In this document: one piece after another, positions 55,174-63,000 of the stretch
Numbering within the stretch: position 1 is the stretch's first letter
Layout of the letters: each line of letters begins with the position of its first letter
From: Knoellia flava TL1
GTDB lineage: Bacteria > Actinomycetota > Actinomycetes > Actinomycetales > Dermatophilaceae
Assembly (NCBI RefSeq): GCF_000768675.1
Contig: NZ_AVPI01000011.1
Span: 1 to 64,000 of the forward strand
Direction of reading: 5' to 3'
DNA: 64,000 nucleotides
Position numbers and translations under genes: made by a program
Notes under the pieces: model-generated
Told to the model about the DNA's origin: nothing
The model's input: only the letters and a program-made list of their open reading frames with translations
Databases searched by the model: none

Positions 55174-55650
55174 GTGACCGACCACCAGACCTTCCTCGAC
55201 CGAGCGGTCGACCTCGCGATCGCCAACGTCGCCGACGGCGGTGGCCCGTTCGGCGCGGTCGTCGTCAGGGACGGCGTCGTCGTCGGCGAGGGGGCCAACC
55301 GCGTCACCGCGACCCTCGACCCCACCGCCCACGCCGAGGTCGTCGCGATCCGCGCCGCCTGCCGCGCTGCCGGGGACTTCTCGCTCGTCGGCGCCACGGT
55401 CTATGCGTCGTGCGAGCCCTGTCCGCTCTGCCTCTCCGCCGCCCTGTGGGCGCGGGTCGACGCCGTCGTCCACGCCGCCGACCGGCACGCCGCGGCAGGG
55501 GCGGGCTTCGACGACGCCGTTTTCCACGGGCTCCTCGACCCCACGCCCGACCTCGCCGCCTGGCCGCTGCGCCGGCTCCACGTGCCGACGCCGCGGTCGC
55601 ACGAGCCCTTCGACGCCTGGGCCCGGACCACGGACCGCACCGACTACTGA
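55174..55650 (+). CDS. nucleoside/nucleobase deaminase (guanine-deaminase type)
   Basis: 158-residue zinc deaminase of the cytidine deaminase fold. Zinc ligands and proton shuttle are H53-A-E55 and P82-C83-P-L-C86. The size and the sequence GGPFGAVVVRDG...AHAEVVAIRAA, YASCEPCPLCLSA and the C-terminal extension resemble bacterial GuaD (guanine to xanthine) rather than tRNA adenosine deaminase. GTG at 55174 is 4 bases after the NmrA-like gene. It would feed xanthine to the Mo hydroxylase upstream. Confidence 0.88.
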   Translation: MTDHQTFLDRAVDLAIANVADGGGPFGAVVVRDGVVVGEGANRVTATLDPTAHAEVVAIRAACRAAGDFSLVGATVYASCEPCPLCLSAALWARVDAVVHAADRHAAAGAGFDDAVFHGLLDPTPDLAAWPLRRLHVPTPRSHEPFDAWARTTDRTDY

Positions 55651-55694
55651 CGCCACTCCCCCGCAGGACCCTGCCGCGCCTCGCCTTGGTGCGC

Positions 55695-55700
55695 TATCTT
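55695..55700 (+). promoter_or_regulatory. -10 box TATCTT of the PadR-family gene
   Basis: Seven bases before the ATG at 55708; its position rules out the TTG start at 55699. Confidence 0.55.
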
Positions 55701-55707
55701 GTGTCGC

Positions 55708-56052
55708 ATGGTACCCGGCGACGACGCCATCCTGACACACCTGCGACGCGGTGCGCTGGAGTACTGCGTGCTCGCGATGCTGCGCGACGACGAGCTCTAC
55801 GGCCTCGACATCGCCCGCCGGCTCAGCACCGACGGGATCCTCCTCTCCGGCGAGGGCACGCTCTATCCCCTCCTCGCGAGGCTCCGCAAGGCCGGGCTCG
55901 TCGACACAACGTGGCGCGAGTCCGCCGAGGGACCGCCCCGGCGCTACTACTCCCTCACCCGCGACGGGGGCACCGCCCTCGACACCTTCACCCGCACCTG
56001 GAAGCCGTTCCGGGACGCGGTCGACTCCGCCATCCAAGGGGGCCCAGCATGA
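55708..56052 (+). CDS. PadR-family transcriptional regulator
   Basis: 114-residue winged-helix repressor: LEYCVLAMLRDDELYGLDIARRL and GEGTLYPLLARLRKAGLVDTTW followed by PPRRYYSLT are the PadR core. ATG at 55708 is 7 bases after a TATCTT -10 box; an in-frame TTG at 55699 overlaps that box and is rejected. The next gene, a membrane protein with an N-terminal HAAS/DUF1700-type helical domain, overlaps by ATGA; PadR plus such a protein is a common regulatory pair. Confidence 0.92.
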   Translation: MVPGDDAILTHLRRGALEYCVLAMLRDDELYGLDIARRLSTDGILLSGEGTLYPLLARLRKAGLVDTTWRESAEGPPRRYYSLTRDGGTALDTFTRTWKPFRDAVDSAIQGGPA

Positions 56053-56657
56053 CTCCTGCCACGACGCATCCACTCGTCGCCGCCTGGCTGCGCGACCTCG
56101 AGCTCATGCTCCACGGCGTCGAGCCGGGCGAGCGCGCCGAGGTCCTCGCCGGGGTGCACGAGCACCTCGACGCGACCCTGCCACCCGGGTCGACCGACGC
56201 CGACGTCCGCCGCGTGCTCGCCGACCTCGGGTCACCCGAGTCGGTCGCCGACGAGGCGTATGCCGGCCGCCCACCTCTCGCCGTCACCCCGAGTCACCCC
56301 GGGTCTCCGTTGCCCGCGATGGTCGCGGTGGCGGTCAACGCGCTCTGCATCGTGCTGCTGCTCCTGCCGGTCCTCTTCGGCGCGCTCCACGCCGCCGAGA
56401 TCCTCATGGCGTTGCCGATCGTCGCGCTTCCCTGGGTCGTGGTGTCCGTCCTGACCGCGACGAGCACACGCTGGACCTCGCGTGAGAAGGCGGCGGCGAT
56501 CGGCCTCCTCCCGGCGACGATCCTCGCCCTCTCGCTCGTCGTCTGGCTCATGATGGCTCTCATCGGTCCGCACATCGTCAACCTCGTGCCGACCCTTGCC
56601 ATCCTCGGCACCGCGTCGTGGGTGCTCGTCCGCCTGGGTCGTAGCGCACTGCGCTGA
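56049..56657 (+). CDS. HAAS/DUF1700-type membrane protein, PadR partner
   Basis: 202 residues. The N-terminal ~75 residues form a helical HAAS-like domain (PLVAAWLRDLELMLHGVEPGERAEVLAGVHEHL, ADLGSPESVADEAYAG) followed by about four transmembrane helices (residues ~90-200). These proteins are usually encoded with a PadR regulator and are thought to control membrane stress or transport; the exact role is unknown. The ATG overlaps the padR stop. Confidence 0.82.
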   Translation: MTPATTHPLVAAWLRDLELMLHGVEPGERAEVLAGVHEHLDATLPPGSTDADVRRVLADLGSPESVADEAYAGRPPLAVTPSHPGSPLPAMVAVAVNALCIVLLLLPVLFGALHAAEILMALPIVALPWVVVSVLTATSTRWTSREKAAAIGLLPATILALSLVVWLMMALIGPHIVNLVPTLAILGTASWVLVRLGRSALR

Positions 56658-56779
56658 GGAGGTGCGGGTCGCACGCTCCGCGCGGGCCGGCATACGGGGC
56701 ACGGGCTTTGGCAGAAGGTGACACCACGATTGCCGCGTCTTACCACGGATGCACCGAACCCCCGGCGGACGCGGCTCCC

Positions 56780-56785
56780 TAGGCT
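56780..56785 (+). promoter_or_regulatory. -10 box TAGGCT of the CoA-transferase gene
   Basis: Six bases before the ATG. Confidence 0.55.
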
Positions 56786-56791
56786 CGGCAC

Positions 56792-57964
56792 ATGAGTGGA
56801 CCCCTGCAGGACGTCATCGTCGTCGACCTGTCCCGCGCCCTCGCCGGCCCGCACGCGGCGATGATGCTGGGAGACATGGGCGCGCGCGTCATCAAGGTCG
56901 AGTCGCCGACGGGTGACGACACCCGCGGCTGGGGCCCGCCGTTCGTGGGCCCGGACGAGGACCCGATCTCCACATACTTCCTCAGCGCCAACCGCAACAA
57001 GGAGTCGATCACCCTCGACCTCAAGTCCGACGACGGGCGCGACGTCCTCACCCGGCTCGTCGAGCGCGCGGACGTCCTCATCGAGAACTTCCGCCCCGGC
57101 GTCATGGACCGGCTCGGGTTCGGCAACGACCGCCTCCACGAGCTCAACCCGCGCCTCGTCGTGCTGAGCATCAGCGGGTTCGGGCACGACGGGCCGCAGG
57201 GCGGGCGCGCCGGCTACGACCAGATCGCGCAGGGCGAGGCCGGGCTCATGTCCGTCACCGGGCCCGATGCCGACTCGCCGCAGCGCATCGGCGTGCCGAT
57301 CGGCGACCTCCTCGCCGGCATGTACGGCGCCTACGGCGTCGTCAGCGCGCTGCACGAGCGCAACACCACCGGCACCGGTCGCGTCGTGCGCACGTCGCTG
57401 CTCGCGGCGGTCGTCGGGGCGCACGCGTTCCAGGGCACGGCATACACGGTCGCCGGTCACGTCGGCCACGCTCAGGGCAACCACCACCCGGCCCTCTCGC
57501 CCTACGGCCTCTTCCACTGCGCCGACGGCGACGTGCAGGTCGCGTGCGGCTCGGAGTCGCTGTGGGTCAGGCTCGCCGAGGCGTTCGGCATCGACCCCGC
57601 CGCTCCCGGCATGGCGACGAACCGCGAGCGCACGGCCAACCGCGACCGCGTCACCGCGACGCTCAACGAGGCCTTCTCGACGTGGCAGCTCGACGACCTC
57701 CTCCCCCGGCTCGACGAGCTGGGCATCCCGGCCGGCGAGGTGCGCACGATCGACCGCGTCTACGACTGGGACCAGACCCGCTCGCAGGGGCTCGTCCTCG
57801 ACGTCGACCACCCCGTGCTCGGCTCGATCGAGATTCCCGGGCCGCCGATCCGGCTGGACGACAACGCCTTTGCCGGTGGTCGTGAGACGCACCTCGCGCC
57901 CCCGACCCTCGGGCAGCACAACGACAGCGTCCGGGCCTGGCTCGCCGAGGAGGACCCGGCGTGA
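56792..57964 (+). CDS. CaiB/BaiF-family CoA-transferase
   Basis: 390-residue class III CoA-transferase. The catalytic Asp is D172 in GVPIGDLLAGMYGAYG; VVDLSRALAGPHAAMMLGDMGARVIKVESP and RNKESITLDLKSDDGR are the CoA-binding blocks. ATG is 6 bases after a TAGGCT box (leaderless). The carboxyltransferase gene overlaps its stop (GTGA). Substrate unknown; the pair suggests activation of a dicarboxylic or branched acid to its CoA ester. Confidence 0.92.
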   Translation: MSGPLQDVIVVDLSRALAGPHAAMMLGDMGARVIKVESPTGDDTRGWGPPFVGPDEDPISTYFLSANRNKESITLDLKSDDGRDVLTRLVERADVLIENFRPGVMDRLGFGNDRLHELNPRLVVLSISGFGHDGPQGGRAGYDQIAQGEAGLMSVTGPDADSPQRIGVPIGDLLAGMYGAYGVVSALHERNTTGTGRVVRTSLLAAVVGAHAFQGTAYTVAGHVGHAQGNHHPALSPYGLFHCADGDVQVACGSESLWVRLAEAFGIDPAAPGMATNRERTANRDRVTATLNEAFSTWQLDDLLPRLDELGIPAGEVRTIDRVYDWDQTRSQGLVLDVDHPVLGSIEIPGPPIRLDDNAFAGGRETHLAPPTLGQHNDSVRAWLAEEDPA

Positions 57965-59469
57965 GCGAGCGTCCGCACCGTCCGACGTCGAGCGAGCTCA
58001 TCACCGCGGTCCTCGACGAGGGGACGTGGCAGTCGTGGGACGAGGCGCCCCTCGCCGTCGCCCCCGAGGGCAGCCCGTACGCCGTCGAACTCGCCGCCGC
58101 TGCCGAGAAGGCCGGCACCGACGAGTCCATCGTCACCGGCGAGGGCCGCATCGGCGGTCACCGCGTTGCCGTCATCGCGGGTGAGTTCCGGTTCCTCGCC
58201 GGGTCGATCGGCGTCGCCGCGGCCGAGCGCATCGTCCTCGCCTTCGAGCGCGCGACCCGCGAGCGGCTACCCCTCTTCGCCGCCCCGGCCTCCGGTGGCA
58301 CGCGGATGCAGGAGGGCACACCGGCGTTCGTCACGATGGTGAAGATCTCGGCCGCCGTCGCCGCCTACAAGCGCGAGCACCTGCCCTACATCACCTACCT
58401 GCGCCACCCCACGACCGGAGGCGTCTTCGCGTCGTGGGGGTCACTCGGCCACGTCACCGTCGGCGAGCCCGGCGCGACGATCGGGTTCCTCGGTGCCCGC
58501 GTCTACGAGGCGCTCTACGGCCAGCCGTTCCCCGAGGGGGTGCAGACCGCGGAGAACCTCTTCGCCCACGGCCTGCTCGACGCCGTCCTGCCGGTCGAGC
58601 TGCTCACCGCGACGGCTGCCCGCTTTCTCGACCTCGTGCTCGCGCCGCACGACGGCCGACCCGCACCCGACGTGCCCAAGGAGCCGTTGCCCGACGTCCC
58701 CGCGTGGGACTCGATCACCCGCTCCCGCAACACCGCTCGTCCGGGTGTGCGCGCACTGCTCAAGCTCGGCGCCACGGACGTCCTGCCGCTCTTCGGCACC
58801 GGCGCCGGGGAGTGGGACCGCTCGCTCTTCCTCGCCCTCGCCCGCTTCGAGGGCACGCCGTGCGTCGTCCTCGGCCAGGACCGACGCGGTGAGCAGACCG
58901 AGGCCCCGCTGGGCCCGTCTGGACTCCGGGTCGCCCGCCGAGGCATGCGGCTGGCGACCGAGCTCGACCTGCCGCTTGTGAGCATCATCGACACGGCCGG
59001 CGCCGCGCTCTCCAAGGAGGCCGAGGAGGGCGGCATGGCCGGCGAGATCGCCCGCTGCCTCGCCGAGCTCGTCGTCCTCGAGGTGCCGACCGTGTGCGTC
59101 CTGCTCGGCCAGGGCACCGGCGGCGGCGCGCTCGCCCTCATGCCGGCGGACCGCGTCATCAGCGCCCAGCACTCGTGGCTCTCGCCGCTGCCTCCGGAGG
59201 GCGCATCGGCCATCCTCCACCGCACTCCCGACCGCGCGCCCGAGCTCGCGGAGCGCCAGCGGGTGCGCTCGCTCGACCTCCTCGAGGACGGCATCGTCGA
59301 CCGGATCGTCGCCGAGCACCCCGACGCGGCGCAGGAGCCCGAGGCGTTCTGCCGCCGCATGGCCCAGGCGATCCGGCACGAGCTCAGCGACCTCGCCGAG
59401 GCGCAGCCCGACGAACGGTTGTCGGCCCGGCACGGCCGCTACCGCCGTCTGGGGCGCCCGTCCCAGTGA
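57961..59469 (+). CDS. single-chain acyl-CoA carboxyltransferase (AccD-AccA type)
   Basis: 502 residues with two crotonase-like halves: a beta-like half (about 60-235; PASGGTRMQEGTPAF, LGHVTVGEPGATIGFLG) and an alpha-like half (about 260-480; SIIDTAGAALSKEAEEGG, VLLGQGTGGGALALMPADRVI). The N-terminal zinc ribbon of AccD is absent: no Cys lies in the first 60 residues. Partner biotin carboxylase or biotin carrier genes are not in the window. Being coupled to a CoA-transferase, it may serve a specialised acyl-CoA carboxylation or decarboxylation. Its 3' end overlaps the convergent regulator by 31 bp. Confidence 0.88.
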   Translation: MSERPHRPTSSELITAVLDEGTWQSWDEAPLAVAPEGSPYAVELAAAAEKAGTDESIVTGEGRIGGHRVAVIAGEFRFLAGSIGVAAAERIVLAFERATRERLPLFAAPASGGTRMQEGTPAFVTMVKISAAVAAYKREHLPYITYLRHPTTGGVFASWGSLGHVTVGEPGATIGFLGARVYEALYGQPFPEGVQTAENLFAHGLLDAVLPVELLTATAARFLDLVLAPHDGRPAPDVPKEPLPDVPAWDSITRSRNTARPGVRALLKLGATDVLPLFGTGAGEWDRSLFLALARFEGTPCVVLGQDRRGEQTEAPLGPSGLRVARRGMRLATELDLPLVSIIDTAGAALSKEAEEGGMAGEIARCLAELVVLEVPTVCVLLGQGTGGGALALMPADRVISAQHSWLSPLPPEGASAILHRTPDRAPELAERQRVRSLDLLEDGIVDRIVAEHPDAAQEPEAFCRRMAQAIRHELSDLAEAQPDERLSARHGRYRRLGRPSQ

Positions 59470-59900
59470 CCGTCGCCGGCCCAGCGGCCGTCGCTCGCCG
59501 CGTGAGCGTCACTCGCCCAGTCGCCGTTCCGTTCGCCGGGACGTAGGGGCATTACCGACGCGTGACCGACCGCGGAAACTGCGTGCTCGTGCGGACCGGC
59601 GAGTCGTCTCGGAACGCGTCGGCCGTCCTCGACGAGGTCGAGGAACTGCCCGACGCTGACCCCTGCCTCGAGGGGGTGACGGAAGGCCTCCTCGCGCCGC
59701 ACCACATAGCGGTTCCGGCGGCCGACCCGGAGGCGGATGATGATCCCCGCGCGCTCGAGGTCGGCCACGATCTGCTGCACCGACCGCTCCGTGATGCCGA
59801 TGCTCGTCGCGACGTCCCGGAGGAGGACGTCGGGGTTCCGCGCCAGGCACACGAGCACGTGCCCGTGGTTGGTGAGGAACGTCCAGCCATCCCTTTTCAC
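59439..59900 (-). CDS. winged helix-turn-helix regulator
   Basis: 153-residue predicted DNA-binding protein. Residues 1-70 (WTFLTNHGHVLVCLARNPDVLL, ATSIGITERSVQQIVADLERAG) form a MarR/Lrp-like winged helix; the C-terminal third is low-complexity (Gly/Trp/Asp-rich) and reads antisense to the end of the carboxyltransferase gene. GTG at 59900 lies 6 bases after a TACCGT box. Target genes unknown. Confidence 0.8.
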   Translation of the reverse strand: MKRDGWTFLTNHGHVLVCLARNPDVLLRDVATSIGITERSVQQIVADLERAGIIIRLRVGRRNRYVVRREEAFRHPLEAGVSVGQFLDLVEDGRRVPRRLAGPHEHAVSAVGHASVMPLRPGERNGDWASDAHAASDGRWAGDGHWDGRPRRR

Positions 59901-59906
59901 ACTTCG

Positions 59907-59912
59907 ACGGTA
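59907..59912 (-). promoter_or_regulatory. -10 box TACCGT of the winged-helix regulator gene
   Basis: Six bases before the GTG at 59900. Confidence 0.5.
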
Positions 59913-59978
59913 TCCACGCCGGTCACCGCGCACATGTGACCAAAGTCCACCTCCGCGCCCGACGGCTGCCGGGCGCGA

Positions 59979-60021
59979 GACACGGTGTGGGCCACCTGCC
60001 TGCGGGGGCCCACACCGTGTC
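59979..60021 (-). terminator. hairpin downstream of the multicopper oxidase gene
   Basis: Perfect 15-bp arms GACACGGTGTGGGCC (59979-59993) and its complement (60007-60021), 14 bases after the oxidase stop on the minus strand. A second GC-rich hairpin (CGCGCCCG/CGGGCGCG, about 59954-59977) follows. Together they probably terminate the oxidase transcript. Confidence 0.72.
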
Positions 60022-60035
60022 GTCGCCCGTGACGC

Positions 60036-63000
60036 TCAGGCTCCGGGGACCAGCCTCACCGCCGACCAGTTCGTACCGACAGCGTTGACCGAGCCGACCC
60101 GGAAGTACCACGCCTGCCGGGCGAGGTTGCCGGTCTGGAAGTTGACGACACCCGCGGCGGTCGTCCCTGAGCCCGCGACCGTGGCGAAGTCGGCCGTCGC
60201 GCTCCACTGGATGCGGTATCCGGTCTCACCGAGGACGTCGTCCCAGGCCACCGCCACCTGCTCGTTGCGGCCCTGCCGGGTCGCGACGGCCGACCTGATG
60301 GTCGTCGCCGGGGCGAGCGCCCCGATGCTCACGTTCGCGGTGTTGGACGGCGCCGAGACACCGGCCACGTTGGTCGCACGCACCCGGTAGTCGTAGCTCG
60401 TCGACCCGCTGACGGTGGTGTCCGTGAACGTCGTCGTGCCCGTGCTGGTGCGAGCGGGCGCCACCGCCACCGTACTGAAGGTCGTCGTGCCCGCCACGGC
60501 ACGCTCGATGACGAACCCGGTCTCCGTGGTGGCGTTGTCACGCCAGGTGAGGGCCACCTGGGGCCCGGGCTGCGCCGTCGCCGTGAGGGCCGTCGGCGCC
60601 GCAGGAGTCACCGCTGGCGCGTTGACGTTGAGCGAGTTCGACGTCGAGGTGACGGTCATGCTCGGGAAGGCTCCTCCGTAGCCCACGGTGTTCTCCGCGA
60701 CGATCCGGTAGGTGTATGCCGTCGTGCCGTTCGAGGTGCTGTCGGTGAAGGTGCGGACGCGATGGTCGTTCGGCGCGTTGATGGGCGAGGCGACCGTCCC
60801 CACCGTCGTCCACGTCGAGCCGTTGGTGGTGCGCTGGACGAGGAAGGCCGTCTCCGTGATGGAGTTGTCGTTCCAGGTCAGCGTGACGACCTTCTTGCCG
60901 GTGGCCGGCAGCGTCGCCGTGAGCAGCTGCGGCTTGACCGGCGGCAGAGCCACCGACTCGGGCCGCATCATGTCCATCTCCTCGTGGCTGAGGATGTGGC
61001 AGTGGTAGACGTACTCCCACCCGAAGTTGACGAGCTCGTTGGTGACCGGGTCGAGCGTCGGGACACCCTGCGGGTCCATGCTGTTGAAGCCCGCGGTCGA
61101 ACCGATCGGCATCATCGGGTTGAGCGGCCGGATTGCGTTGGGCACCTCGAAGGGGACCTTCGGGATGATCGGGCGCAGGGCGACGACGGTGTCCTGCAGC
61201 GGGTTCATCCGCACGGTGTCCTTCCAGCCCAGCTCGTTGGGCTCGGTGAGCGAGACGTTGTTGTCCCACGCCACCCGGTTGAGCACCTGCACGTCGTAGA
61301 GGTGGAAGTGGATCGGGTGCGTGTCCACGCCGTTGTGGGTGAAGCGCCAGATCTGGGTCCCGTCCTTCGCACTGCCGATGGGCGTCACCTTGACGTCACC
61401 GTCGGGCAGCCCGCCGGCGCTCAGCCTCACCTCGGCCACCGGGAGGTTGGTGCCGTCGATGAGCTCGGTCGCCGGGTTGACGTAGGGGTAGAGCGTGACG
61501 TTCTGCTGCCCGGGCGCCGGAGGCTGCGCCTCGAGTCCCAGGTTGGCCTGCATGCGGCCGTACTCGTCGAACGTCGTCGCGTTCATCTCGTCGTGGATCG
61601 CCTTGGGCTCGAGGTCCATGACCATCTTCGAGTTCGGCGCCTTGAGGGTGTTGAAGCCGAACTGTCCGGTGTTGTTGACCCGCACGATGCCGTCACAGCT
61701 GTTTGTCGTGCCACCGGGGACGTTGCAGTCGCTCGCCGCCGGGAAGTTCGTCCCGTAGGACGAGTCGTAGGCGTCCTGCCCGACGATGATCGGGTTCTGC
61801 CCGGACTCGAAGACACCGCTGCCGTCGGCCTTGTGCGCGAAGGCCGCGTTGAGCTTCGAGACGTCGTATGCCGGCTGAGCGGCCGTGTCGGCGATCGTCA
61901 CCTTCATGATCGTGCGCGTGTTGGGCCCGTAGCCCGGCAGGATCGACGGTGCGCCGGCAGGGCTGAGGTCGGGGGCGCCGGTGTAGTAGTCGTACTGCGG
62001 GACGCGCGCCGGGAAGGCAGCCGGGGCGTCGTTGTAGAGGATGAGGGTCTTGCCCGCGAACTTCGAGAAGTCCACGACGGTGTCGGCCCGCTCCGCCGGC
62101 GCGAGGAGCAGCGAGTGCTTGTCGACGTTGCCGACGTCGAAGCGGGTCGGGTCGGTGATCCAGGTCGTCGGCTGCTGTCCGTCGACGACAGCCGGCTTGG
62201 GCAGGAAGCCGCCCTCGGTGCCGATCTGCACCCAGTCCGGTCCTGCGGCGTTGTTGTTGGCGTCGACCGGCGTGGGTGACACGGTCGGGTCGGTCTGGGC
62301 AGCCGCGAGCTCGGCCGGTTTGAGGGCGACCTCGGTCGTCCCGTCACCCTGGGCCGCGTCCGCGACGTACCACTGGAAGTTGAAGAACCGGTCGTTGGCG
62401 GCGTTGAGCATCCGCAGCCGGTAGGCCTTGGGCTCAAGGGTCACCTTCGGGTAGGCGACACCGTTGACCACCGGGGTGTCGTTGAACTGCTCCATGCCGG
62501 CCGAGATGTTCGGGGTGCCCGGGATGAGCTCGGGCTCGCAGAAGGGGTCGGTCTGGTACCGCCAGGTCGACGGGATGTCGAGCTTGCAGCTGCTGTCGTA
62601 GTAGGGGTTTTTGATCGTCCCGTACTTGGTGCCCGTCGCGGGCGGCCAGAACCACGGCCCGTACATCCACCGGCCGTAGGCACTCATGCCGGACGGGTCA
62701 CCGGGGTTCTGTGCCGGCATGTAGACGTGGTGGTACCAGAAGTCCCCGGTGCGGCCCCAGCGGCGCTTGTCCCACGTCGGGTCCTGGCCGTAGCGTCTCA
62801 CCGCACCGCTCGCGTCCTTGGTGTCGTAGAGCTGCTCGTCCGAGGGCACGAAGGTGCGGTCCTGGACCACGAGCGGGATGGTGTCAGCGGCCGGGGGGAT
62901 GACGCCGTCGGCGATGAGCTTCTTCTCGGTGTCGTCCGCGATCGCGTACCCGGCGGCCTCACCGGCATACACGTTGAGACGGGTGATGCCCCACGAGTGG

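Noticed and set aside
55699-55707. TTG start for the PadR gene, three codons upstream
   Set aside because: It overlaps the TATCTT -10 box, and the ATG at 55708 has the spacing seen in other leaderless genes.
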